NCBI GenBank assembly: GCA_037176725.1 | Contig: JAZBRS010000029.1 | Coordinates: 121,181,001-121,245,000 of the forward strand | Direction: 5' to 3' | From: Posidonia oceanica | Taxonomy: Eukaryota > Streptophyta > Magnoliopsida > Alismatales > Posidoniaceae | DNA: 64,000 nucleotides | Shown here: piece by piece, positions 42,742 to 54,547 of the stretch | Layout of the letters: every line of letters starts with the position of its first letter | Numbering within the stretch: position 1 is the first letter of the stretch | Notes under the pieces: generated by a model | Databases searched by the model: none | Told to the model about the DNA's origin: nothing | Seen by the model: only the letters and a program-made list of their open reading frames with translations | Translations under genes and position numbers: made by a program

Positions 42742-44601
42742 TCATGCTAGCCTTCCGGACAATGCTGGTTTCTCAAACATGTACTTGATAGGGTCCATCT
42801 TGGCTAAGTAGCAGACTTTGTATGCAAGAAAATAGTGCCTGAGCTTTTGTGAGACCCATACTAAGGCTAAGCAGTGTCTCTCGATCTGGGAGTACTTCCT
42901 CTCGTATTCAATGAATGTTCTACTGAGGTAATAAACCGCTTTCTCCTTCTTCCCAGTCTCATCGTGTTGTGCAAGGATGACACCCACCGAATTATCAGTA
43001 ACGGCCAAGTAGAGTAGTAATGGCCTCTCGGGGACTAGAGCAGTCAATACTGGAGGGTTAAGGAGATAGAGTTTTAGCTCATCGAAGGCCTTTTGACAGG
43101 TATGATCCCACTTGAATTCTGCACCACCTTTTAAGAGCTCATAGAATGGTCTACACTTTTCCGCATGCTGAGAGATGAATCTTCGGATAAACTGTAGCCT
43201 CCCTATGAGTCCTCTGAGTTCCTTGACATTTCTTGGAGGTGGCGTGGCTGTTATAGCCTTGGCTTTGGTGGGGTCCACTTCTATGCCCCTTTTGCTCACT
43301 ATGAAGCCAAGCAGCTTTTCGGCAGTGACCCCGAAGACACACTTCTTGGGGTTCATTCTGAGATTGTACTGGTCTGCTCTCCGGAGTACCCTTTCTAGTG
43401 CTTCAAAGTGTCCCTCTCTTGTTTTTGACTTTACTAACAGATCATCCACATAGCACTCCATGCAATCGTGTATCATGTCGTGAAAGATTGCCATCATAGC
43501 CCTCTGATAGGTGGCCCTAGCGTTCTTTAACCCGAACGGCATGACTACATAGCAGTAGGTCCCCCATGGAGTGGTAAATGAGGTTTTCTCCTGGTCTTCT
43601 TCTGCAAGTTTAATCTGGTTGTAACCGGAGAAACCGTCCATGAATGAAAGCATCTCATGGCCTGCAGTGTTGTCTATGAGGATGTTTATGTGTGGAAAAG
43701 GGAAATCGTCTTTTGGGCATGCTTCATTGAGGTTTCTGTAGTCAATGCACACGCGCACTTTGCCATCTTTCTTCATCACTGGAACTATGTTGGCAATCCA
43801 TTCTGGATACACCACAACTCTGATGAACTTTGCCTTGTGTAGCTTGTCTATCTCTTCTTTAACTTTTAGAGCAAGGTCTGGACGCAGACGCCGAAGCTTC
43901 TGCTTTGCTGTCTTAGCGCCTGGCTTGAGAGGGAGCCTGTGCTCCACCAGTAGTGAATCAAGCCCGGGCATTTCTCCGTAGGAGAAGGCCAGTACCTTCA
44001 TATACTTTTTGAGTAGTTTTTCCATTCTGGTTCGTTCACCTAAGTTGAGAGCAGAGCTTATCCGAACTGGTCTTGGATCATCTTCAGTGCCCAGATTGAC
44101 TTCCTCTGTTTCTTCAGCGGTAGCCTTGGTCTGCTCATCGTATTTCTTCATCATTTCTTCAAAGATGGCAGGGTCTACCGATTCTTCATCTGGGTCTTCT
44201 TCTATATCCACCAGCTTGAAGACTTCATAATTTCCAGTGTTTTTGCCTGTGATATTTGACACTTCTTCGACCAGGAAGATGGCATGTGATGTGGCTAGCT
44301 CCTGTGGCAAGGCTGTGGTATAGTAACATATTCTTACAGTTTGGGTGATCGGCTCCTTCCTGTTCTGGCTTGCACACTTAGTAGAGTGATTAGATACTTT
44401 TAGCGAGGACATGGTGGCGGTTAGGCCGCCCCTGCCTTGCCTTCGTTTACCTTCCCCACTACTAACTAAACTAGGAAGTAAATTGCTGGAAAGTAAATCA
44501 TGCGAAAACAAAATGCAGGAATTAAATGCAGGAAAGAAATTATCTACAAGGGTAGGGGGTTTGCCCCTAGGTTTGCCTCCACGGTGGAGGCAGTTCGCCA
44601 T
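42742..44601 (-). pseudogene. E3 reverse transcriptase and degenerate first RNase H
   Basis: A 619-codon open segment. RT motifs are VCIDYRNLNEACPKDDFP, FMDGFSGYNQIKLAEEDQEK, MPFGLKNARATYQRAM and the active site YVDD (43441-43452). The first RNase H follows (VYYLSRTFIEYERKYSQIE), but its first catalytic Asp is missing: LYLAVTDNSVG stands where L-TDAS is usual. It ends at a TGA (42742) where relatives have Arg (GRLA-WQ). The first 50 codons include a T-rich stretch with TTTACTTTCCAG that could be the remains of the intron known between pro and RT in Ogre elements. No frameshift. Confidence 0.9.
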
Positions 44602-45603
44602 CGAGCGTTCAATCTGTGGCCCCGGCCCCTTCTTGCTTAGAGGGGCAACCTATAGGTTGCTGAAGAGACGGGTGAGCTTGCAGACAGAGTCGGAGTCCTC
44701 TACTTTAGTATCCTCAGCGGGGGTTCCGGAGGAATTGCTTGCTTGGATGTCCGGAGGTCGGGGAGTTTAATCTGTGGCCTTGGTCCCTTCTTGCTTCAAG
44801 GGACAAGGTCGTTGATTGTTGAAGAGGCAGGTGAGCTCGCAGACAGGGTCGGAGTCCTCTGCTTCAGTGCCTTCAGTGGAGGTTCCAGGGGAATCGCTTG
44901 CTTGGATGTTCGGAGGTGAAGGAGCTTCTGGGGATGCGGGGAGAGCAGCAGGGACCTCTTCTGTACAGGAGGTTGATGCTTCTTCCTCAGGCTTCGTCGA
45001 AGCGTTGAGGATGGTTGAAACTTCTTCCAGACAGGGAGAAGGAGTTAGTGCCGTCTCGGGATCTGTAAGAGTGTCGAGGATGACGGGCTTAGGCGCTCTT
45101 GCAGCTGTTGTTGTTGCTGGGAAGTCGGGAACTGTATCTGACACTTGCTTGTCGTGCTCTTGTAGCCCGACTGACATGAAGTGGTTGGCAAGTGACCATG
45201 CTAGAGGTTTGCTTGGATCTGGTTGCCCAAGGTACCCTAGCCCGGTACGACTGCGCTTCTCAGGCGTTTCAAGCGCGTCCCTCATTCCTTGTTCCTAGTG
45301 GCCAAGTCCTTTCCCTAGGGTGTATCCTATCTTGAGGAGGATCTCCCAAGGCCTTTTCATGTGGTCAGGATAATCGTATTGATTGATATCAATACTCTGG
45401 GGAGCAAAGACCTTCTTGACATTGTTTATGGCCTTAGCAGTTGAGTCCCTGGCCAATGGTGCTGGCGCGGTAGTTGGGACTGTTACCAGGTGGGCTTCAG
45501 CTTCCACTGGCTTGTCTCCTCGTATTTTAATGATCTTCCCTTGGTAAGGGAACTTCATGCATTGGTGGTGCGAGGAGGTGACTGCCTTAATCTCTTCGAT
45601 CCA
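44602..45603 (-). pseudogene. E3 end of second protease, G-patch and acidic linker
   Basis: It contains a G-patch-like motif, IGYTLGKGLGH, then (after a TAG at 45295) RSRTGLGYLG, as known after the protease in some retroelements. An acidic Ser/Thr/Pro/Glu-rich linker follows. It includes a roughly 50-residue tandem duplication (PPNIQASDSPGTSTEG...CLFNN and PPDIQASNSSGTPAED...LFSNL) at about 44780-44925 and 44650-44770. Premature stops are at 45295, 44767 and 44650. The function of the linker is unknown. Confidence 0.65.
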
Positions 45604-46326
45604 TTAGCACCCTAAGATGAGCCGATACGAGATTGGGGCATTGACTATTATCAATTCTGTTTCCATTTGGAGAGGGCCAATGGTAACTTGGACGGTGATC
45701 TTCCCTAAGGCTGCTTTTTTATTGTTGTCGTACCCTGATACAGTTAAGGCTACTAGGCATAATTGAGATTCTGTTAGCCTAATTAACTGCAGGGTTTCTA
45801 GGGGGCATACGTTTAAAGTTGCCCTGGTATCGACAAGCACACCAGAAAGTTTGTAACTGTTTATTACAATAGTAATACTTAAAGGTAAGGTCCTCCTCTC
45901 AGGAGGAGCTAGTTCAGAGTCGGTGAAGATAACTGTAGGCTCCATGAACACAGCAGCGGCGATGGCTGCCAAAGCTTCAGCGGGCATGTCCTCTGGTACT
46001 TGAGCTTTCTTCAATACCTCCATCAGGATATCCCAGTACTTCTCCGAGGCTCTGATCAGCTCGTAGATGGAGATCTTTGCTTGTGTCTTTTTGAGCTACT
46101 CCAGGATGTCGAAGGTGCCTTCTATTCTCCGGGGTATGTGGAACTCTTGTTGAGGTGGGGAAATGGCTCGTTCTGCATTAGGCGAGGGTGGTGGGACTTG
46201 GTTGGAGATCCGCCTTGTTCTTGTGATGGGGGCTTGCTGAGCTTGGTTGTGTTCTCCCTTGGTGTGGCCGGACTTAAGCAGAGACAGAGGTTTCCTGAGA
46301 AGAGACTGCCCCTGATTTATGGGTAG
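45604..46326 (-). pseudogene. E3 second aspartic protease domain (active-site Gly lost)
   Basis: After a segment like ...LKKTQAKISIYELI... (before it, TAG at 46096) there is a second retropepsin-like domain: SGVLVDTRATLNVCPLETL and, after a Gly-rich flap region, YRLILGC. The Asp codon is at 45829-45831. The next residues are Thr-Arg where Thr-Gly is expected, a GGG-to-AGG change. This type (LNVCP, upstream KISI-ELI) matches the single protease of E2. A TAA at 45604 follows LILGC. Confidence 0.7.
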
Positions 46327-47133
46327 CTAAGATGAGCTTAACAATGCAGGCCTCTGGACTTGGATATACCCTTGGGCTGCTTGATCATTAGTGAACTGCT
46401 GGAATCCTTGGATGCTTGGGGCTTCATCGTCCCAGTCATCGATCCAGCCGCCTATGCCATTTGGTGCTGGGTCTCCCATGTGAAATCCCGTCAGATAGGG
46501 TTCCCAGATCATTTCCAGGGTTGTTTCATGGTCTGCTTGGATAGTGATCATCTCCCCTTGGAACTTGAACTTTAATAGCTGGTGCGTCGGGGATGCAACT
46601 GCACATATTTTCGCCAGCCAAGTTCTCCCCAGGATCAATGGTTCTGCTAGTTCGCATTCTACCATCATGACCTTGGTAATGCTAGTGAGGGGGCTGATGG
46701 TAATTGCCAGCTGAACTGTCCCTATCACCTCTATCTGGCTATTATCAAAGCCCTTGTAGAAGATCCTCTCCTTGGTGATCTCTTCTTCTTCGACGTCCAG
46801 GTAGTCGAGTGTGTTCAAAGAGCACGCACTGCGACTAGCCCCTGTGTCCACAAGTATGCCAGAGAGGAGGTAACCATTGACCTCTACAGTGATTACCAAA
46901 GGCCAGAGCTGTTTCTTTGGAGTGGGTAGCTCTGAGTCCTTGAAGACTATATTTCTCCGTTCGTATTCTTTGATAATCTTTCGGGCTAGTTCCAAGGGAT
47001 CTGTCCCGCCATTCTACTCTTGGGATTGACCTTCACCTGGGAGGAAATTGAAGCACCTAAGGAGCTTTAGGTCATTCGTCTCGCTTTCTTCGTCTGGTAT
47101 TACCTCTATTGGGAACTCCCATTCTATGGATCC
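46327..47133 (-). pseudogene. E3 first aspartic protease domain
   Basis: A retropepsin-type domain with GILVDTGASRSACSLNTL (Asp codon 46846-46848), a central GFDNSQIEVIGTVQL strand and EPLILGRTWLAKI near its end. The catalytic DTGA is intact. Stops bound it at 47134 (TAA), 47014 (TAG) and 46327 (TAG). It lies upstream of, and in frame with, a second protease-like domain. Its usual job would be to cut the Gag-Pol polyprotein. Confidence 0.75.
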
Positions 47134-48881
47134 TTATTCAGGGCACACCTCGACGTCATTGCTTTCCGCAATGGAGGAAGCCGGCTCTGGTTCTGATTCA
47201 ATTAGGCACATGGTGACGGTCTCGGCCTCAGGTGGACTGCCTTCTGTCTCTAGGTGCGCCACCGGGTGATTAGGCAGAGGGTTCTGGTGTATCTGTAGCT
47301 TGTGTTGTCCTGTCCTGGCCTCTTTTAATCTGTCTTTGAGGGCCAACCACATTATTTCTCCCTTATCATTTAGATCATATATTCGATCTTTTAACACATA
47401 ACATTCTTCAAGTGTGTGCCCGTTTTTCTAATGGTATGCACAGTACTTGGACATGTTTGCGTTAGGAGCGTTCGGCTTTGGCACTGGGAGTTGTAAGTCC
47501 CCACTTTCGACCAACATTCTGAAGATGTCTGGTATCGTCTCTGGAAGTGGTGGGTAGGTTTGTCTCCTTGGTGCTCTAGGTACCTGTGGAGGAGGAACAT
47601 TGTGGTAGTCCCTCTGCCCTTGCGGTGGTGCCTTGTATTGACCGTTGTTCTACCCCTGTTGGGCATTTACCGGGGAATTAGAGTGCTGGGGTTGGAACTG
47701 TTGGAATGGCTGCCTCTATTGCTCCATTTGATATTGAGGCTGCTGGAAGTGTTGCCCTTTCCATCCCCTTTGATGCTGCATGGTCAGCTGTGCCATGTTG
47801 CCAGTGACACCTTCTATTGTATGCCCTGCAGTCTTCTTCCGGCTTTTTGCTTCGAGCTCTAGGAATAGCAGCTCTTCTCTGTTCCGCATTACCTTAGCGG
47901 CCCACTCATATAACTGTGGATAGGTGTGGAAGTCACCTACCAACAGTCCAGCTCTGAGTGCTCCTGTGGTATTTCTTACGTTTATTTCCACGACTTGGCC
48001 TTTAGGTATGTAGCACTTTGACCTAGCGTCCATGTCCCTCCACCAGCTAGCAAAGGTGACGAAGTCCTCATTAGACCTTATCCTCTCAGCTGTGAGGTCG
48101 CCTGCAGTGGGTTTGTGTGGCACCTGGTGACTGTACTAATTTAGAAATCTCTCCTCAATTATTCTAAAATCCTGGAGATCATAGGAAGTTAGGGTGTCAA
48201 ACCACTTTAAGGCTTCTCCCTCAAGCGTCTTGAAGAAGAGGTATGCAGTTAGCCCGGCGTCATAACGGTATGGTAGAGTATCCATAGTGAAGGCAGCTAT
48301 GTGGTTCCTGGGATCTTCTGTACCGTTATATCTCCTCTTTTTTGGCATTTTAAACCCTAGGGGAAGGACAAAGTGATGGAACTTAGAGATGTCGTAGCCG
48401 ATGGGCATCTTTGAAGTGACTCCGGCCTCCGTTAGTGCTTCGGCGATCATCCTCTTAAGATCAGTCCTTGGTGCGGCATAATGCCCTTGGCTCGGGTGCT
48501 GGTGTGTCTGTGGGAATGGTGGTAGTGATGGGTTATGTTGTGGGGGAAAGAGGGATGATTGGTGTCGTGTAGGGTGGTACAGTGTGTTAATGGGAGGTTG
48601 TTGTGGATGGAAGAATGATGGTGGAGGTGGAGTGGGATAGTATGGCGTGTTAGCGGGAGATTGTGGTAGGTATGGGGTTGCGTATGGCGGAGTTGGATGG
48701 ATATAAGGGTAGGTGGGCATCGTGTGGTATGGTGGATAGGAGCCTTGGTTAGGGAAGGCAGGGTTAGGTATGGCGTGTGTGTAGACAGGCGTATGGAACA
48801 GGTGGTTGTGGTGTTCTTGGAGGGTGGAGGTTTGTGGGCTAGTGTGCGTGAAATGTTGTTGTTGAGCCAGGGATTGCCGGA
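47134..48881 (-). pseudogene. gag: E3 gag, 5' part cut by E2
   Basis: The frame is open from the E2 insertion point (48881). It has a Pro/His/Tyr-rich region, then the Gag core (PKKRRYNGTEDPRNHIAAF, FKTLEGEALKWFDTL), the segment YEWAAKVMRNREELLF, and a Cys-His knuckle of the form C-x2-H-x3-GH-x4-C near 47400-47440. TAG codons at 48136, 47716, 47650 and 47428 each sit where Gln (CAG) fits. There is no frameshift. The N terminus is missing because E2 starts at 48882. Confidence 0.85.
48877..48881. repeat. Probable target site (CCGGA) of E2
   Basis: The five bases before the E2 LTR. The second copy would lie beyond the window, so this is a prediction. Confidence 0.4.
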
Positions 48882-51800
48882 TGTAGACACCCCATTTTGA
48901 CAGGCTGGATCGTTTGGAGCCTTCCGGTGGCTGCTGGACCCGAATCTAGACTCGAACCCACGCCTTCCTCTCCTTCTTTCCCCTCAAAACAAGCCCGAAC
49001 TCAACCTAGGATTACCCCCCTTTCCCGAACCCGAAAACCAACCAAAATCCATAGGAAAACTCACCCCTGATGACTTAGCAAACCCACCAAAAAGCCTGCA
49101 AAATCTCAAACCAGACCCTTCCCAAAAACCCTAGGAAACTTAGACAAAAATACCCTTTTTCTACACCTCAAAACCCCTCCAAAACTTCCTCAAAACCAAA
49201 CCAAAACTCCAGGAGCAGAACTAGAAACCCTAGACCCCGCACCCGCCAAATTTCACCCCTTTCCGAGACTCCTAAGACCCCCTTTTGCCTGGATTATCGT
49301 TTTCTCTCTCCGGGATTATCGTTTTCTCTCTCCTCTCTCTCTCCTGATTATCGTCTCTCTTTTCATCCCCTTCTCGCCCTTTTTCTGGCTTGGCTGCGGG
49401 CCCCCTTTGTACTCCTACCCCTTCTCCACCTTATTCCTATTTTTATTTTATTTTTACCATTTTCCTTGAATTTTAAAAAGTCTTTTCCCTCAAACCTATC
49501 TCTTTCCCCTTTTATCCCCTTTTTTTCCCCTTTTCTCCTTCTTTTTCTTTTCTTCTTCTTTCCTTTGCAGAAAACCTCAAAAATCCTTAAAAATCTGTAA
49601 AACCCCAAGACCTAAAAGAAACAAATCAGAATCCCAAGAAAAGCAACTAAAAAACATTAAATAAATAATTAAAAGCCCAAACTTAATTAAATCAAGCTAA
49701 AAAGGAAAATCAAGCATGCAAACTAAAAAATGCAAAACAAACTAAAACAAAATACTGTAAAATCAACTAAAAATTGAAATGAAATCAGAACCTATCAAAG
49801 ATGAAAGCCCCACTAAAAGAATTAAAAAACGAACCCTAAAAAGAAGAATCAAAAATCAAACAATGAAACAAGTAATTAAAGGAGGTAAAAGACTTAACCT
49901 AATAAACATAAGAAAGAAAACAACATAAGCACCTAACTAAAAAGGAAAAGAAAACACAGTTAAAAGACTTAAAATACTTAATCAAATCAGGAAAAATCCA
50001 ACTAAAAAACATCAAGAAGAATTAACAAATAAAAATCAAAAACGTAGGTCAAAAGGCTTAAAGAGGGAAAACATAAAAGACTAGAACTAAAGGCCCAAAA
50101 CTCACTCAAAATAATACGAAAATAAATCCTAAAAATCCTAATTAACATCCTAAAATACTTAACAAGAAAACACAATTTTAAAAACAATTTAAAAGAGTTT
50201 AACCAACACTTAATCAAGTGGGAAATGGATTGAAAACAAAATAAAACCCTAAAACACTAATCAAGCCTAAAACACGCTAATTAACCTAAAAACGGTCATT
50301 AAAAATCCAGATAAACGTCTAATCTACAACCCAAGTCATCCCATATTTTTATTTATTTTTATCTTATTTTCTCCTATTTTTTCTTTCCATCTTTCTTTCT
50401 TTCTTCTTTTTTATTTTCCTTTTCTTCCTTACTGGGCTTATCAGCCCGTCCACCATTTTCCTCCTTTTTTCAAAATTTCGGCCCACGGCCCGCTGCTACA
50501 GTCCGTCTTCCCCACCTTCTCCCGCGCGTTGCAGTGCTACAGTAGCACGCCGCCTGCGCTCCTGCCGCTCTGCCCGCCTGCCATGCTGCCCTCCTGCCAT
50601 CTCCAGGCACGCGCCGAACTCCGTCCGTGCCTCCTGCCATCGCCACGCCGGAGCATTCAATGCGGCAGGCCTGCAAAAGCGAGGAAAAGAGTCGTCAGAT
50701 CAAGGGGAGGAAAGGGGGAAATAAAGGTGAAAAACAGGAGGGAAAAAGAGGAGAAGGATAGAAGAGTTCATCCGGAGAGAGCACCACGATTCCAGAGCGA
50801 ACCCCCAGCGCGAGAGAGTCCAATTCCTCCCTGAAAACCACCCAGAAAACTCAGATCTTCGACCTCTTGCTTCCGCAGCAGACCAGAGCCGAAAGCGCCC
50901 TCTAAACCTCTCCGAATCGACTCCCCAATCTCACCCGAAAACTCCTGCAACTCCACTCCTTCCTCCCACAGCGAAACGAGCCCAGCATTCCTCCTCAATC
51001 CACCAGAAATCCAGCAGAACCCAATTCCCATCCCTTCTAAAATCCCCGACACCATAGACTTCCAATCGACCCCGAACTCTTCCCAGCTACTCCCTGAATC
51101 TCCACCTCCCTAAGCCCCTGACCTTCAGCCCTCTCTCCGACCGCCGGCAGAGAACTCCACTTCAAACACCTTGCTCCATTTCGGTCCGAAATCGCCTCCG
51201 CCAGCAAACTCTTCCCACGGCCTCCAGAAGACCATCCTGACCGCCCAGAACCCTCCACTGAAGTCCCAGCTATTCACCGGAAGCCTCCATTCGATCCAAC
51301 AAGCAACAGGCACCTCCCCCGACCTCAGGCGACACCTGCAGCACCCAACATTCCAACATCCTCCTCCGAGCTGCAGAACTCTGCTCCGAGCATCCAGGGA
51401 GAGCCGGAGGATCGTGTGGAACCGGTCCCAACGCCCGCGAGCCGCCGCCGACGCCCGCTCACTCCGGACGACCATCGCCGGCATTTGCAGAGCTCACCGA
51501 CGTCGGGAGGACGCACCGGACACAGCCACAGGTAACCGCTGACCTCCTGGGCTCCCTCTCCCTCCTCTGATGCTTCTCCGCCGATCAGAGCCAGATCTCC
51601 GGCCCTCCTGCTCCAACTGCGTCTCGCCGGTCCGACCTTCGTCTCCGGCGCCGGCCGCTTGACTTCCGGGCGTTCCAGCCAGCAGAACGCCGCCCCGACG
51701 GTCCTCGGAGCTCCGCACGGACGGCAGCAACAGCCTCCGCCGCCCAGCGCCTCCCCAGCTCCCCTGTGCCGGCGGTGGTGAGGACTGGAAGCTCACTGCT

Positions 51801-52969
51801 ACAGTACTCCCACCGCCGGCGGCCACTGTAGTTTTATTTTTTCAGTAATATGGTTTTTAGTGCAAATATTGCATTTCTACCTTAAGTTTTCTTATTTTTG
51901 CATTCTGGTCCCTGGATTATTTAAGTTGCTTAGTTTCTGATTTGTTATCTTGCTAAATTGCTCATTTTATTCCTACTTTTCAGTATTTCCATTTCGGTCC
52001 ATTTACTGTGCTTTCTAGTTATAAAAAGTTTGAGTTTGGTCCTCCCGTTCTTGATTTTAGTATCTGGATCCTCCAGTAGAATATTTAATTTTAATGCATG
52101 AAATTTACCTTATCATATTGCATTTCAGACCCCTGTTTTATGTCATTTTTGCGCCTTAGTCCACTGCACTATAGCCACTTAGGTTCTGATTTTTACATCT
52201 GGTTGATGCATTGCATTTTCTACCCTCTGACTTTACATATTTGCATATAGGTCCATTTTAAATGGACAGTAACTCTTGCATGTATGTTTAGCTTATTACA
52301 TTGCATTTTTGACCCTGATCTTTTTAAAAATCACATTGCAGTCCTGTGATCTATTTTTCAGAGCATGTGTTGCATATAAAATTGCATATTTGACCCCTGC
52401 ATGATTTGAAAATCACACATAGAGCCTTGCATCTTTTAAAAAATCATGTGAAAAGACGGTTTTGCCCCTAAGTTGCATTTTAGCTCCTATGTTTGCAAAA
52501 ATTGCACGTAGACCCTCCACTTGCATTCCCGGACTCCCCAGAACCCCTGCTTTCTGGAAAATTTGCATTTTAGCCCCTTTCTTTCTTCAAAAATGCTTTT
52601 AAACCCCTGTTCTTTCCAAATCGTTTCCTTTATCTTTCCTTGCTTTGCATTGCATTCGGCATTCATTTAATCTTGCATTTAAGCTCCCCTTTGCATACAC
52701 TAAGCACTTTTAACTCCCCTTCACTTGAGAGGACCTTCAGCACACCCCTAGGACCCCCTGGACACTTAGATCTGTTCTTCTCCCCTGTTCTGGTCCTTCC
52801 GCTCCGAAGCTGCGATATCTTCCAATCCGACCGTTGGATCTCCTCAAGTAAGCTGCCCCGGCGACCGCAGCGAAGCGCTCCTCAGCATGGACCGAGCAGA
52901 CCTCCGATCAGGCTCCCGGATCTCCCGGTATATCTTCCTGAACCCCCGCACTGCATTCACTTGCATATC

Positions 52970-53830
52970 ATTTGCATCGTTTTGCGTGCCCTTTGTTTTT
53001 CGCCTCGTTTTGCGTGCAGTCTTGTTTTCCCGCTCCGTTTTGCGTGCCGCCTCCTTGTCTTGCACCGTTTTGCGTGCCCTTTAGTTTCTTCGCCTCGTTT
53101 TGCGTGTTTTCAAGTTTTCTCGCTCCGTTTTGCGCGCCGCTTCTTTGTTTTGCACCGTTTTGCGTGCCCTTTAGTTTTCTCGCCTCGTTTTGCGCGCAGT
53201 CTTGTTTTTCCGCTCCGTTTTGCGTGCCTTCATGTTTTATCGCTCCTTTTTGCGCGCCGCTTCTTTGTTTCGCTCCGTTTTGCGTGCCCTTTAGTTTTTT
53301 TTTCGCCTAGTTTTGCGTGTTTTCAAGTTTTCTCGCTCTGTTTTGCGCGCCGTTTCTTTGTCTTGCCTCGTTTTGCGTGCTTTCAAGTTTTCTTGCACCG
53401 TTTTGCGTGCCATTTCTTTGTCTTGCCTCGTTTTGCGTGCTTTCAAGTTTCTTCGCTCCGTTTTGCGTGCCCTTTAGTTTTTCCGCCTCGTTTTGCGTGT
53501 TTTCAAGTTTTCTCGCTCCGTTTTGCGCGCCGTTGCTTTGTCTTGCCTCGTTTTGCGTGCTTTCAAGTTTTCTTGCACTGTTTTGCGCGCCATTTCTTTG
53601 TCTTGCCTCATTTTGCGTGCTTTCAAGTTTCTTCGCTCCGTTTTGCGTGCCCTTTCGTTCTCTCGCCTCGACTTGCGTGTCCTTGTCTTCCTTGCCCGGT
53701 TTTGCGCCCCTCTTTCGTTTTTCCTGCACGGTTTTGCGTTCTTGTTCCATTTCTTGCCCCATCTTGCATGACAACCCTGTTCTCGCATCTTTTGCGTATT
53801 TGTTTTGTTCCTCGCAGTGTTTTACGCGGT
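52970..53830 (+). repeat. LTR minisatellite (E2), expanded
   Basis: About 28 units of 29-32 bp, pattern CTCGTTTTGCGTG plus a T-rich spacer with CTTTCAAGTTT or CCTTTAGTTT. A higher-order order of unit types is visible (about 120-180 bp). Twice the size of the array in E1. Confidence 0.9.
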
Positions 53831-54352
53831 TTCCCTTGCATGTCGATTGCGTTGCCCGTTTTCCCCGCCGTTTTGGTTTTATCGCCTGCATTTGCATATA
53901 GGGCAATGATGCTTACTGTCCAGAGTTCTCACGAGCCAGGTTTCGCCCGGTTCGGAACACAGACAGCGTTGCTGAGCGCTTAGATTGCACGTTTACTTCC
54001 TTGCACCGTCTTTCATCACTTAGAGCACACCTTTGAGCATTTAGACAGGCATTCATTGGCACTTAGGCATTCAAAGTCTGCATTTCCCTGCATATGCGAG
54101 CGTAAGCCTAGAAAGACCGATTCTCGGGCGTGTCGGGGGTGCCTAACACCTTCCCCGCGCGTAACAGGAGTCCTTACCCTCTCTTGGCCCGTAATGACCA
54201 TATTGCCCTTGTCCTAGGCACGAGTCACATCATTTGCATTCATTTGCATCTTATTTCTTTTGCATTGCTTTGCTTTGCACCTTTTGCTTGGTTTTGCGTG
54301 GTTATTCGCGCATTTCCCCGGTTTTCCTCGTCTTCCGATTTAATAGACTTGG

Positions 54353-54363
54353 TGGCGACTCCG
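54353..54363 (+). other. PBS-like copy inside the E2 LTR (TGGCGACTCCG)
   Basis: Eleven bases identical to the start of the E2 primer site, 176 bp upstream of it. Confidence 0.7.
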
Positions 54364-54528
54364 ATTTTGTCTTATCTTCTTCTTTTCTTTCCCTTTTTCC
54401 TTTTTTTAAATGTTTTCGAGTTAGGTCTTCCTTCTCGGACATAGCCGCTTATAGTGAGCCTGATTCCGATTGGTGCACGCGAGCTTTGGCATCGTGCATG
54501 GACGATCCGAACACCGGGATTACTACAG

Positions 54529-54547
54529 TGGCGACTCCGCTGGGGAT
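54529..54547 (+). other. Primer-binding site of E2 (tRNA-Arg type)
   Basis: TGGCGACTCCGCTGGGGAT, one base after the LTR. It matches, without mismatch as far as I recall the sequence, the complement of the 3' end of plant tRNA-Arg(ACG) with CCA. Confidence 0.8.

Larger units (their letters stand above)
3953..48881 (-). mobile_element. E3: old Tat/Ogre-type retrotransposon, interrupted by E1, a solo LTR and E2
   Basis: The secure part is the core 40759-48881 (gag, two protease domains, G-patch, RT, RNase H, aRNH, integrase). The region leftward, minus the two insertions, holds two plus-strand genes and a putative LTR. I join it because the gene order (pol, then antisense extra genes, then LTR) is one known for the Tat lineage and because all parts share the same nonsense-only decay. 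Without the insertions the part in the window is about 18.9 kb. The 5' end lies beyond E2, outside the window. Confidence 0.6.
48882..54527 (+). repeat. 5' LTR of E2
   Basis: It starts TGTAGACACCCC and ends GGGATTACTACA, 5,646 bp. Same order of blocks as the E1 LTR: A-rich G-poor stretch 49620-50330, GC-rich block 50480-51830, T-rich block with ATTGCATTT, conserved block with GACCGTTGGATC near 52830, minisatellite 52970-53830, hairpin GGTGCCTAACACC near 54140, PBS-like copy 54353-54363. Clearly diverged from E1 (many substitutions), so it is a distinct subfamily. Confidence 0.92.

Noticed and set aside
40759..48881. Reassigned stop codon (TAG read as Gln)
   Set aside because: TAG also stands for Trp and TGA for Arg, and ordinary stops end the integrase; young E2 has no such codons in pol. 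Mutation explains it better.
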